DNA of 9,583 bases. It comes from Pseudomonadota bacterium (GTDB lineage: Bacteria; Pseudomonadota; Gammaproteobacteria; Burkholderiales; Thiobacillaceae). Made by a program: the position numbers and the translations under genes. The notes under the pieces were generated by a model. It did not search any database. It was not told the origin of the DNA and worked only from the letters and a program-made list of their open reading frames with translations. The first letter of the stretch is position 1. Each line of letters starts with the position of its first letter. This document shows, one piece after another, positions 1-5,896 of this stretch. The stretch covers positions 1 to 9,583 of the forward strand of contig JAJZTV010000065.1 in NCBI GenBank assembly GCA_021847385.1, in the 5' to 3' direction.

Positions 1-2
1 AT

Positions 3-836
3 CTAATAGACGATGACCTGATGCGGATCGGCCTTGTCCGGCGCAGTCAGGCCATATTCGAGCGGTTGCACCCGACCGTAGAAGAAATTGTTGTTATTGA
101 CCGCGGCCATGACGTTCTTCACCGTGGTATCGAGATCGTACGGCGAATCGCGCACGATCACCGGCCTCTGCCCCGTGGCCTTGTCCATCTGCCGGCCCAG
201 CCGCGCCTGCTCGAAGCCGCGCACGAAGCTCACGATGTCTTCGATGTCGCGCACCGACAGCCCCTTCTTCAGATAGGACTCCATCGGCGTGCCTTCATGG
301 CCTTGCATCAATGTGAGTTTGATCATGGCATCGGGGGCCGAGGCGAGAAAGCCGCTGTTATTGAGCGCCGGCGCCATGATCGGCAAATCGCGCGGGCGCG
401 AGAAAGTCACCCCGGTGCCTTTGCCGCCCTCGCCGCTCGCGCCATGGCAAGCGGCGCACTCTTTGGCATAGAGATCAGCGCCGTGGGCGCGATTAGCCTT
501 GATCGCTTGGCCTGAAAAAATCAGCGGCTTGGTCTGATTCCAAGACCGGACCTGATGCACCAAGGCCTCGATCTCGGCCGGTTTCAGATAGGTGTAGGAC
601 GGCATCACCCGGCCCGGCCGGCCGTACTTGATGGTCTTGCGGATATAGTCGTCGCTGATGGTGCCTTGGAACGAAGGCAAGGCCAGCGGCACGCCGATAC
701 CGCCGGTGCCATTGGCACCGTGGCAGACGGCACAGTGTTCGGCATAGAGCTTGCCGCCATCCGGCGCTGCCGCCGCCTGAGCCAGACCCACCCCCATGAG
801 CCATGCACTGACCGCCACCGCTATCTTCTTGAACAT
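3..836 (-). CDS. Exported diheme cytochrome c with partial DUF302-like tail
   Basis: A 277-residue periplasmic electron-transfer protein. Residues 1-23 are a Sec signal peptide (MFKKIAVAVSAWLMGVG, then AQAAAA). Two cytochrome c domains follow. Heme 1 is bound at C35-x-x-C38-H39, with M78 in RVMPSY as likely axial ligand. Heme 2 is bound at C127-x-x-C130-H131, with M185 in GTPMES as likely axial ligand. Residues about 229-277 (from SPYDLDTTVKNVM to HQVIVY) resemble the N-terminal half of a DUF302 domain, a domain I recall being fused to c-type cytochromes; this assignment is from memory. The TAG stop at 3-5 would cut that domain short. The frame stays open upstream to about 1361, but the start at 836 is chosen because it gives a proper signal peptide and has an AAGGG stretch about 7 bases upstream. 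The gene is divergent from the gene at 966. The redox partner is unknown. Confidence 0.9.
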   Translation of the reverse strand: MFKKIAVAVSAWLMGVGLAQAAAAPDGGKLYAEHCAVCHGANGTGGIGVPLALPSFQGTISDDYIRKTIKYGRPGRVMPSYTYLKPAEIEALVHQVRSWNQTKPLIFSGQAIKANRAHGADLYAKECAACHGASGEGGKGTGVTFSRPRDLPIMAPALNNSGFLASAPDAMIKLTLMQGHEGTPMESYLKKGLSVRDIEDIVSFVRGFEQARLGRQMDKATGQRPVIVRDSPYDLDTTVKNVMAAVNNNNFFYGRVQPLEYGLTAPDKADPHQVIVY

Positions 837-930
837 ATGCCACCCTTCGCCGACTCGAACAAGATATTTAATACAAGCATATCCTAAATGATCGATCGCT
901 ATAACCGCGACCGATAGTGCATCCGCCACA

Positions 931-965
931 TTGCGACACCGACAACGAGGCTTTAGCATCGGCGT
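931..965 (+). promoter_or_regulatory. Sigma70-like promoter, probably giving a leaderless mRNA
   Basis: TTGCGA at 931-936 and TAGCAT at 954-959 are separated by 17 bases, each matching the sigma70 consensus at 4 of 6 positions. The -10 box ends 6 bases before the ATG at 966, so transcription would begin at or next to the start codon. No Shine-Dalgarno lies at a usable distance; the nearest, GAGG at 947-950, is 15 bases away. It lies in the 129-base gap between the divergent cytochrome and this gene. The rest of that gap has an AT-rich patch (about 871-888) that may hold the cytochrome promoter, but I cannot assign its boxes. Confidence 0.45.
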
Positions 966-1502
966 ATGCGCCTGCCCATCGTCTTCTGCATGACCTTGCT
1001 GCTGTGCCCAACCCTGCCCGCGCAAGCGGCAGATAGCCGCATCGCGCGCGACGGCGTGGTGTTCAGTATCGGCGTGCGCAACAGCGAAGGCGTCACCGCG
1101 TTTTACGCCGCCCGGGGTTTTCCCCAGCCCATGCTGGACGCCATCGGCCAAACCTGCTTCGTCGGTGCCGGCATCCACAATGAGCGTCGCGACACGCTTT
1201 GGTTGACCTTGACCGACTGGCGCTTCAGCGATGCCGCCGGGCGCGAGGTCAAGCGCATCACCCGCGCCGAGTGGGATGACCGCTGGACGCGGATGCAGGC
1301 GCCTTATGCCGCACGCGCCACCTTCGATTGGACCCAATTGCCCGAGAGCCGAGACCTGCAACCGGGCGAGCCGGTCGGCGGCAATATCGCGCTCGTCAGC
1401 CCCGGCGGTGAATTCAGCCTGACCGCCCGTTTCCGCACGGCTGGCGGCGAGGTGCTGGAAATCGCCGTGCCGGGCCTGCGTTGCGAAGGGGCCAAGCCGT
1501 GA
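966..1502 (+). CDS. Exported protein of unknown function
   Basis: A 178-residue protein that I do not recognise. Residues 1-22 form a Sec signal peptide (MRLPIVFCMTLLLCPTLPAQA, then AD). The mature part has no membrane segment and looks like a small beta-rich periplasmic domain. It holds two cysteines, C64 (GQTCFVG) and C173 (LRCEG), placed so that they could form a disulfide tying the C-terminus to the middle of the protein. Its stop overlaps the GTG start of the TlpA-type thioredoxin gene by 4 bases (GTGA at 1499-1502), so the two are almost certainly co-translated. The exported thioredoxin could act on this protein's cysteines, but that rests only on the pairing. No Shine-Dalgarno precedes the ATG; an apparent promoter ends 6 bases upstream. 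Confidence 0.8.
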   Translation: MRLPIVFCMTLLLCPTLPAQAADSRIARDGVVFSIGVRNSEGVTAFYAARGFPQPMLDAIGQTCFVGAGIHNERRDTLWLTLTDWRFSDAAGREVKRITRAEWDDRWTRMQAPYAARATFDWTQLPESRDLQPGEPVGGNIALVSPGGEFSLTARFRTAGGEVLEIAVPGLRCEGAKP

Positions 1503-2026
1503 GCGTACTGCGGTGGGGCCGGCTATTTGCGCTTGGCCTCATGCTGAGCCTGCCAGCCGGCGCCGCGGAGCCGGCGAGCCCGAATGGCCTACTCCCCCTC
1601 GATGGCCGCCCGGCGCCGGCCTTGCACTTGAACGATATGGACGGCAAGACCATCGATCTCGCCCAACTCAAGGGCCATTGGGTGCTGGTGCATTTCTGGG
1701 CGGGCTGGTGCGGCCCCTGCCGGCGCGAGATGCCGACCTTGGCCAAGATGCTGCAAGCGCTGCCGCCGAATCGCTTGAACCTGCTCTTGGTTAATACGGC
1801 GGAAACCGACGACGAGGTATTCGGCTTTCTCGCCGAGGTCGACATGGATTTGGTGCCGCTGATGGACCGCGACGGCCTTGCCACCAAGCGCTGGCAGCCG
1901 CGCGGCTTGCCCTCCACCTTCATCGTCGACCCGCAAGGCCGGCTGCGCTACCTCGCCCTGGGCGGCCGCGACTGGGCCTCGAAACCCTATCTGGATTTCC
2001 TGCTCGGGCTGACGGCCAAGCCCTAG
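1499..2026 (+). CDS. TlpA-type periplasmic thioredoxin
   Basis: A 175-residue thiol-disulfide oxidoreductase of the TlpA/ResA/CcmG class, acting in the periplasm. Residues 1-23 are a signal peptide or uncleaved anchor (MSVLRWGRLFALGLMLSLPAG). The thioredoxin fold follows: strand HWVLVHFW, active site W70-C71-G-P-C74, and the cis-proline P138 in GLPSTFIVD. The insertion between the active-site helix and the next strand (ETDDEVFGFLAEVDMDL) is typical of TlpA proteins. The GTG start at 1499 is chosen over the in-frame TTG at 1481 because AAGGGG at 1486-1491 lies 7 bases upstream and the resulting N-terminus is a clean signal sequence. Proteins of this class usually reduce disulfides in cytochrome maturation or in specific partners. 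The target is unknown; the preceding two-cysteine protein and the divergent cytochrome are candidates by position only. Confidence 0.9.
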   Translation: MSVLRWGRLFALGLMLSLPAGAAEPASPNGLLPLDGRPAPALHLNDMDGKTIDLAQLKGHWVLVHFWAGWCGPCRREMPTLAKMLQALPPNRLNLLLVNTAETDDEVFGFLAEVDMDLVPLMDRDGLATKRWQPRGLPSTFIVDPQGRLRYLALGGRDWASKPYLDFLLGLTAKP

Positions 2027-2033
2027 CCCTATC

Positions 2034-2067
2034 GGCCGGGCCTCGGTGCTCGCACCGAGGCCCGGCC
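2034..2067. terminator. Strong hairpin between convergent genes
   Basis: A 15-bp perfect inverted repeat (arms 2034-2048 and 2053-2067, starting GGCCGGGCCTCGGTG) with a 4-base loop CTCG. It starts 8 bases after the TlpA stop and ends 3 bases before the stop of the convergent gene, so it probably serves as a bidirectional terminator. Neither side has a run of T after the stem, so it is not a textbook intrinsic terminator and may work with Rho or only protect 3' ends. Confidence 0.7.
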
Positions 2068-2070
2068 AGC

Positions 2071-2628
2071 TTAGGAGTAGACGCCATGCCGTTCGATATT
2101 GAACGCACGCAACACCATATTGAAGGCACGGTTGCTGGTGGCTTGCACCACCGCGTCAAAGATGTCGCGATCGCTCCAGCCCTGCGCGCGCGCCGCCTCG
2201 ATCTCTGCCGCAGTCACTGAGCCCGCCTCGCCCACCGACTTCAGCGCCAAGCGCAGCAAAGTTTTATCCTTCTCGTCGAACGGGGCCGCTTCGGGATTAC
2301 TGCGCGCGGCCCTGATTTCATCCAGGCTCAGCCCCATATTGCTCAGGAAGCCCTCGTTCATGTCGATGCAGAAGCCGCAGTTCGCGCGCGACGACACGAG
2401 ATAGCGGATCATCGCCATCAGCTTGGGCGGGATCCGCTCGCCACTGTTGAAATAGCCGATGTTGCCGACGAAGTTCTGCAGCAAGGTCGGGCTGAAGCTA
2501 TAGAGCCGCAGGCCATCCGGCACAAAGCCGACGTGCTGTTCGATGGCGCTGAATATCGCGGCCACTTTTTCCTCGTCGCCGGCCGGAATTTGCGGGGTAA
2601 GCAGGGGGGGTTGGCTATGGGCTTGCAT
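2071..2628 (-). CDS. Carboxymuconolactone decarboxylase/AhpD-family protein
   Basis: A 185-residue cytoplasmic protein of the carboxymuconolactone decarboxylase-like, AhpD-type family, many members of which are thiol peroxidases or peroxide-linked reductases. The diagnostic CxxC is C84-G-F-C87 in the helix RANCGFCIDMNEG. In AhpD-type proteins a His follows the second Cys by four residues as part of the proton relay; here that place is Asn91, so the chemistry may differ. The start at 2628 is chosen because AGGAG lies 7 bases upstream; the frame extends about 18 codons further but without a ribosome site. The gene lies downstream of a TetR regulator on the same strand, and a copy of the likely TetR operator sits 36 bases before the start. 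The likely role is detoxification of peroxide or electrophiles, switched by that regulator. Confidence 0.85.
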   Translation of the reverse strand: MQAHSQPPLLTPQIPAGDEEKVAAIFSAIEQHVGFVPDGLRLYSFSPTLLQNFVGNIGYFNSGERIPPKLMAMIRYLVSSRANCGFCIDMNEGFLSNMGLSLDEIRAARSNPEAAPFDEKDKTLLRLALKSVGEAGSVTAAEIEAARAQGWSDRDIFDAVVQATSNRAFNMVLRAFNIERHGVYS

Positions 2629-2663
2629 TGCACTACTCCTTTTGAAAGAACGACACAGACAAG

Positions 2664-2685
2664 TAGTAGACCGGTCGGTCAACTA
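2664..2685. promoter_or_regulatory. TetR-type operator upstream of the AhpD-like gene
   Basis: An imperfect palindrome, 18 of 22 positions symmetric, with core GACCGGTCGGTC (2669-2680) and flanks TAGT/ACTA. On the + strand it contains TAGACC-N4-GGTCAA (2667-2682). The same 16-base pattern, differing at one base, occurs on the opposite strand at 3339-3354 before the TetR gene. The TTGACC in its minus-strand copy could serve as a -35 box for the AhpD-like gene, but the expected -10 is poor. Binding here would block that gene's transcription. Confidence 0.65.
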
Positions 2686-2722
2686 CGGGGTACAAGGGGC
2701 CACACTCGAAACATGGCAGAAC

Positions 2723-3325
2723 CTAGTGCTTGGCAGGGATACGGATTTGCGTCATCGTCGGCAGCAACTGACGCAATACCTCGGGATCGTTCTGGGTCTT
2801 GGCCAGCATCATGACCCCCTCGAAATACGCCAGCATGGCGTGCGCCGTCGCCTCGCAATCGATGCCGCCCAAGTCACCTCGCCCCTTCGCCTCTTGCAGC
2901 AGCGCGGCGAACGTCGCTTGGAATTTATCGAAGATATGCGCGATCTTGTGCCGTATGGCTTCGTCCTGCGTGGCCATCTCGGTCGCCAAATTGCCGAACG
3001 GACAACCCAACACCATGCCGGTCTCGGCGGCGAGCTGCTTCTGGATTTCATAGGCCAGTTCGGTCAGCCGCTGCAGCCGGGCCAAAGGCGGCAACTGCGG
3101 GTCGAACGCCCGATCGACCAGGCCCTGCTTCGCCCAGACGACGAAGTCGTCGAGCACCGCCAGGGTCAAGTCGCGCTTGCTCGGAAAGAAATGATAGAAG
3201 CTGCCCTTCTGCACCCCCGCCTTGTCGCATATGGCGGCAATCCCGACGTCGGCATAGCTGCGCGAATGGATCAATTCGCGCGCCGCGTCGAGAATGCGTT
3301 GCTGGGTGTCGGATTCGCTAGCCAT
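2723..3325 (-). CDS. TetR/AcrR-family transcriptional regulator
   Basis: A 200-residue repressor. The N-terminal helix-turn-helix spans about residues 8-55: QQRILDAARELI, then the recognition region with VGIAAICDKAGVQKGSFYHFFPSKRDL, which matches the TetR signature closely. The rest is a helical ligand-binding domain containing GCPFGNLA (residues 107-114). C108 lies near the position of the redox-sensing Cys106 of E. coli NemR, which suggests but does not prove that this regulator senses electrophiles or oxidants; C33 and C157 are the other cysteines. A palindromic operator lies inside its own promoter and a second copy precedes the downstream AhpD-like gene, so it probably represses itself and that gene. 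No clear Shine-Dalgarno precedes the ATG, and the -10 box ends 6 bases upstream, so the mRNA may be leaderless. Confidence 0.92.
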   Translation of the reverse strand: MASESDTQQRILDAARELIHSRSYADVGIAAICDKAGVQKGSFYHFFPSKRDLTLAVLDDFVVWAKQGLVDRAFDPQLPPLARLQRLTELAYEIQKQLAAETGMVLGCPFGNLATEMATQDEAIRHKIAHIFDKFQATFAALLQEAKGRGDLGGIDCEATAHAMLAYFEGVMMLAKTQNDPEVLRQLLPTMTQIRIPAKH

Positions 3326-3331
3326 AACCGA

Positions 3332-3359
3332 ATCATACTTGACCGATCGGTCTAGTCAA
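3332..3359 (-). promoter_or_regulatory. TetR-gene promoter with embedded operator
   Basis: On the minus strand, TTGACT (3359-3354) and TATGAT (3337-3332) are 16 bases apart, a strong sigma70 promoter. The spacer holds the palindrome GACCGATCGGTC (3341-3352), within a 20-base element symmetric at 18 positions (3337-3356). A bound TetR dimer would occupy both boxes, the standard geometry for autorepression. The -10 box ends 6 bases before the ATG at 3325, so the transcript should start at or beside the start codon. Confidence 0.7.
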
Positions 3360-3393
3360 GCGGCAAACCGCGATTTTCTGCCGACTCGGGCAG

Positions 3394-3606
3394 TCAGGCC
3401 GTCGTATTGACCAGGAGCCCCACCGTTTCGCCCAAACCGTTGACCGTCGGGCCCGAGGCCTGAGCGGCGCCGTTGAGGATGCGGTGGCTGCCGTTCGGAT
3501 CGTTCGGGTCCGCCTGCTGCGCCAGCCGAGATCGCTGCACCGACTGCTCGATATATTGGGTCGCCAGGTTGCCGGCTGCGCAAGAAGAACATGAGTCGAT
3601 TGCCAT
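3394..3606 (-). CDS. Small protein with YjfB-like C-terminal motif
   Basis: A 70-residue soluble protein with no signal peptide or membrane helix. It is supported as a gene by a GGGAG ribosome site 5-6 bases before the ATG and by its place 22 bases after the ccdA-like gene on the same strand. The N-terminus has C6-S-S-C9. The C-terminus, GPTVNGLGETVGLLVNTTA, recalls the endings of short bacterial proteins listed as putative motility (YjfB-like) proteins, which often finish in a pattern like VGxxVNTxA. That resemblance is from memory and weak. The middle is polar and probably flexible (QADPNDPNGSH). Its link to the thioredoxin/CcdA pair is by operon position only; the CxxC pair makes a redox role conceivable. 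Confidence 0.65.
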   Translation of the reverse strand: MAIDSCSSCAAGNLATQYIEQSVQRSRLAQQADPNDPNGSHRILNGAAQASGPTVNGLGETVGLLVNTTA

Positions 3607-3628
3607 AAACTCTCCCGTGGAAACGCGG

Positions 3629-4357
3629 TCAAATCGCCGTGGTCAGAGTCACCAGCCACTGGGGCGCGACATCCAGCACCCAGGTCTCGAAGGCCTTGTC
3701 GGCGCCGGTCAGAATCAGGATGCCAAGCACCAGCATCACCCCGCCGAGAATCTGCTTGCCATATTTGCCGGCAGTCATCAACGAACCGCGCATCTTCGCC
3801 ATCGCCTGACGCGACAGCAGACCGAGCACGACCAGCGGCAGGCCGGCGCCGATGCCGAACAAGGCCATCACCACGGAAACCTGCGCCAAGTTTTGGCCTT
3901 GGCTGGCCAGGCCGATGGCCGCGCCCAATGTCGGCCCGACGCACGGGCTCCAAACCACGCCGAGCAACAGGCCGAGAATGAACTGGCCGGCCAGGCCATT
4001 GAGCGTGACCTTGGACAACAGGGTCTGGCCGACCCCGGACAAGCTGGAGGTGGCGCCGGCAAAGCGCTCTTGCAGATAGGACGAAAGCAGGATAACGCCG
4101 AACATCAGCAACATGGCTGCCGCGATATTGCGCAAGACCTCCTGATCCAAACCCAAAGACACGCCCAGGCTAGCGAAGAAAATACCGACCGAGGTGAACG
4201 ACAAGGCCAGGCCGGCCGCCAAGGCGAAGGCACCGAAGCGATGTGCCATAACCGCGCTGCCGAGCAGGATGGGGACCAGCGGCAACACGCAGGGCGACAA
4301 TGTGGAGAGACTGCCGGCCGCGACCGACAGGCCATAGGTTCCTAGACCGAATTCCAT
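3629..4357 (-). CDS. ccdA: CcdA/DsbD-type transmembrane electron carrier
   Basis: A 242-residue inner-membrane protein with about six hydrophobic helices, the size of a CcdA rather than of full-length DsbD. The family carries electrons from cytoplasmic thioredoxin to periplasmic thiol proteins through two membrane cysteines. Both are present in their motifs: C23 in TLSPCVLPLVP and C139 in WSPCVGPTLGA. Helices lie roughly at 8-33, 43-69, 74-94, 122-150, 160-182 and 201-218. The ribosome site AAGGAGG overlaps the stop codon of the upstream thioredoxin gene, 9 bases away, so translation is probably coupled. The likely job is to keep the exported thioredoxin encoded just upstream in its reduced form. 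The symbol refers to the family; cytochrome c maturation is possible but no ccm gene is adjacent. Confidence 0.9.
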   Translation of the reverse strand: MEFGLGTYGLSVAAGSLSTLSPCVLPLVPILLGSAVMAHRFGAFALAAGLALSFTSVGIFFASLGVSLGLDQEVLRNIAAAMLLMFGVILLSSYLQERFAGATSSLSGVGQTLLSKVTLNGLAGQFILGLLLGVVWSPCVGPTLGAAIGLASQGQNLAQVSVVMALFGIGAGLPLVVLGLLSRQAMAKMRGSLMTAGKYGKQILGGVMLVLGILILTGADKAFETWVLDVAPQWLVTLTTAI

Positions 4358-4366
4358 ATCGCCTCC

Positions 4367-4747
4367 TTACTGTACGTTCATCAACAGCGCAGTGATGCCG
4401 GCCTCGCTGGTGTCGCCGAGCGAGCGTGCAACCTCTTTGCCGCCCTTGAACACGATCAGCGTGCTCTGACGCACGGCTCGGAAATAGCGGACGGCAGGCT
4501 TCTGCTTGTCGAAATCGACGCGCAGGGCCGTGATGGGCTGAAAATCCTTTTCTTTGAGCAGCGTGTCGATGATCGGCGCTTGCGCCCGGCAGACCGGGCA
4601 CCAATCGGCATGGATCAGGACCAGGATCGGCCTACCCTGTTTTTGCAAGGCATCGAAGGTCGCTTGCTCATAGGGCTGACCCGCTGCCAGGACGGGGCCG
4701 GCGGCCAGCAGGGCAATAAGCAACAGGGAACGCAGGATATTCAGCAT
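4367..4747 (-). CDS. Exported thioredoxin-like protein (WCPVC)
   Basis: A 126-residue protein: signal peptide at residues 1-22 (MLNILRSLLLIALLAAGPVLA) and one short thioredoxin fold. The active site is W49-C50-P-V-C53 in HADWCPVCRAQAP. The segment corresponding to the conserved cis-Pro loop reads VRQSTLIVF, so Ser95 stands where thioredoxins have Pro; the following FKGGKEV matches the thioredoxin edge strand. The start at 4747 is supported by GGAG 6 bases upstream. It is the first gene of an operon with the ccdA-like gene (9-base gap) and the 70-residue gene. A periplasmic thioredoxin fed by CcdA is the natural reading, with target unknown. The Ser substitution could alter substrate release or metal binding. 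Confidence 0.9.
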   Translation of the reverse strand: MLNILRSLLLIALLAAGPVLAAGQPYEQATFDALQKQGRPILVLIHADWCPVCRAQAPIIDTLLKEKDFQPITALRVDFDKQKPAVRYFRAVRQSTLIVFKGGKEVARSLGDTSEAGITALLMNVQ

Positions 4748-4936
4748 GGTGTACTCCGTACAGTTAGGCCACGATTAGTCGACCGGCGATGCGATTCCTG
4801 ACAGCGCGCATCGCTGCTTCTGGATACCGCGATGAATTCCAAGCGGAACGCCTTAGGCAGACGGTGTACCCGCCACCCAACCGACCGATAGATCGAGGAG
4901 GCCCCGAGGCGCAGATCGACCCGCTCGTCTTTCGCT
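4748..4936. other. Divergent intergenic region with a short inverted repeat
   Basis: About 190 bases without a gene, between the divergent thioredoxin operon and the sugar kinase. It contains an 8-bp perfect inverted repeat, GCGATGCG (4786-4793) and CGCATCGC (4807-4814), with a 13-base loop. No T run follows it. It could be a regulator site or chance in GC-rich DNA. I could not assign a promoter for the minus-strand operon here. Confidence 0.3.
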
Positions 4937-4942
4937 TATGAT
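4916..4942 (+). promoter_or_regulatory. Promoter of the sugar kinase gene, probably leaderless
   Basis: A clear -10 box TATGAT lies at 4937-4942, followed by 7 bases and the ATG at 4950. The best -35 is TCGACC (4916-4921) with a short 15-base spacer, so the upstream half is weak. The ten bases TATGATTCGG are identical to those at the TetR-gene promoter, which also sits immediately before an ATG. If used, transcription starts too late for the in-frame ATG at 4938, which overlaps the -10 box. Confidence 0.45.
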
Positions 4943-4949
4943 TCGGGCC

Positions 4950-5831
4950 ATGCAGCCCATTCTCATTGTCGGCAATGCCGTGCTCGATATCGTTCTTGGC
5001 GTCGATCGCTATCCCCAGGAAGACGAAGAAATGCGTGCGTGCTCGCGTCAGGCCCGCCTGGGCGGCAACGCCGCCAACACGGCGCGGGTTCTGGCTGGGC
5101 TAGGCTACGAAACCCGCTTGCTCGCCACTCTGGCGCCGGATGCCGCCGCCAGCGAACTGCGCGGTCTGTTGATTGCAGCAGGCGTAAATACCGAATATCT
5201 GGTCGCCGCCACCGGCGGTCATACCCCGGTGTCGTACATCCTGCTGCATGCGGCCAACGGTTCGCGCACCATCGTCCACCACCGCGAGCTGGCGGAACTG
5301 CGCCTGGCGGACTTCCAAGCCCTGCCGCTGGCCGCTTATGGCTGGGTGCATTTCGAAGGCCGCAATGTCACAGCGGTCCAAGGCATGCTGGCGCATCTGC
5401 GCGAATCGAATTTCGCCGGGCGCATTTCGCTCGAGCTCGAAAAGGATCGGCCGCAAATCGAAGCGCTGATGCCCTATGCCGACTTGATCCTGTTCTCGCG
5501 CGCCTTGGCCGAGGCGCGCGGCTACAGCGATGCCCCTGGTCTGCTCGCCGCGATGCATGAGTTGGCGCCGCATGCCGACCTGACCTGCACCTGGGGTGCC
5601 GCCGGGGCCTGGGCCTTGGGCCACGACAACGGCTTGCATCATTGCCCCGCCTTGATGCCGGCCACGGTCGTGGACACCCTTGGCGCCGGGGATGTGTTCA
5701 ATGCCGGCATGATCGCTGCCATGACCGGTGGCGTCGATCTGGCCTCGGCCTTGACCCAAGCGACTCGGCTAGCCGGCCGCAAGGTCGGGCAACAGGGCTT
5801 GGACGGCCTGCGCCTAAACGACCCGGCTTAA
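4950..5831 (+). CDS. PfkB-family sugar kinase, ketohexokinase-like
   Basis: A 293-residue cytoplasmic kinase of the PfkB/ribokinase fold, closest by recall to ketohexokinase, which phosphorylates fructose at C1 with ATP. Matching landmarks are: N-terminal LIVGNAVLDIV; the sugar-binding LGGNAANTARVLAGLG (residues 37-52); NGSRTIV (103-109); WVHFEGRN (132-139), which in ketohexokinase reads WIHIEGRN; LELEK (161-165); the C-terminal signature VVDTLGAGDVFNAG (240-253) with catalytic base D248; and the ending GQQGLDGL. The start at 4950 is preferred over the in-frame ATG at 4938 because a -10 box covers the latter; both lack a Shine-Dalgarno. The gene stands alone, with a promoter before it and a terminator after it. 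Other PfkB substrates (adenosine, ribose, tagatose phosphate) are less likely given the EGRN segment. Confidence 0.85.
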   Translation: MQPILIVGNAVLDIVLGVDRYPQEDEEMRACSRQARLGGNAANTARVLAGLGYETRLLATLAPDAAASELRGLLIAAGVNTEYLVAATGGHTPVSYILLHAANGSRTIVHHRELAELRLADFQALPLAAYGWVHFEGRNVTAVQGMLAHLRESNFAGRISLELEKDRPQIEALMPYADLILFSRALAEARGYSDAPGLLAAMHELAPHADLTCTWGAAGAWALGHDNGLHHCPALMPATVVDTLGAGDVFNAGMIAAMTGGVDLASALTQATRLAGRKVGQQGLDGLRLNDPA

Positions 5832-5868
5832 GCGCAAACGACCGCTAGCCGCCCACCGGGCCGCTCAA

Positions 5869-5896
5869 GCTTACCAAGCGGTAAGCAAACTTTTTT
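5869..5896 (+). terminator. Intrinsic terminator after the sugar kinase gene
   Basis: GCTTACC (5869-5875), loop AAGC, GGTAAGC (5880-5886) form a 7-bp perfect stem, followed after AAAC by six T (5891-5896). The stem is modest and the T run is 4 bases displaced, so termination may be partial. Its 3' half shares bases with the -35 of the next promoter. Confidence 0.55.

Noticed and set aside
837..1361. The cytochrome frame stays open for 175 codons upstream of 836
   Set aside because: The signal peptide begins at 836 with a ribosome site, and the upstream part runs antisense through the intergenic region and the 966 gene.
2543..3355. 270-codon plus-strand frame
   Set aside because: It lies opposite the well-supported TetR and AhpD-like genes, has a repetitive Arg/Gln/His-rich translation typical of antisense to GC-rich coding DNA, and has no ribosome site.
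3378..3393. Hairpin CTGCC/GGCAG at the end of the 70-residue gene as a terminator
   Set aside because: The stem is only 5 bp and for minus-strand transcripts it is followed by A, not U. It overlaps the stop codon, so termination here is unsupported.
3473..4345. 290-codon plus-strand frame opposite the ccdA-like gene
   Set aside because: The composition (Gln, His, Arg, Ala runs) is the antisense shadow of a hydrophobic membrane protein gene, whose motifs are clear on the minus strand.
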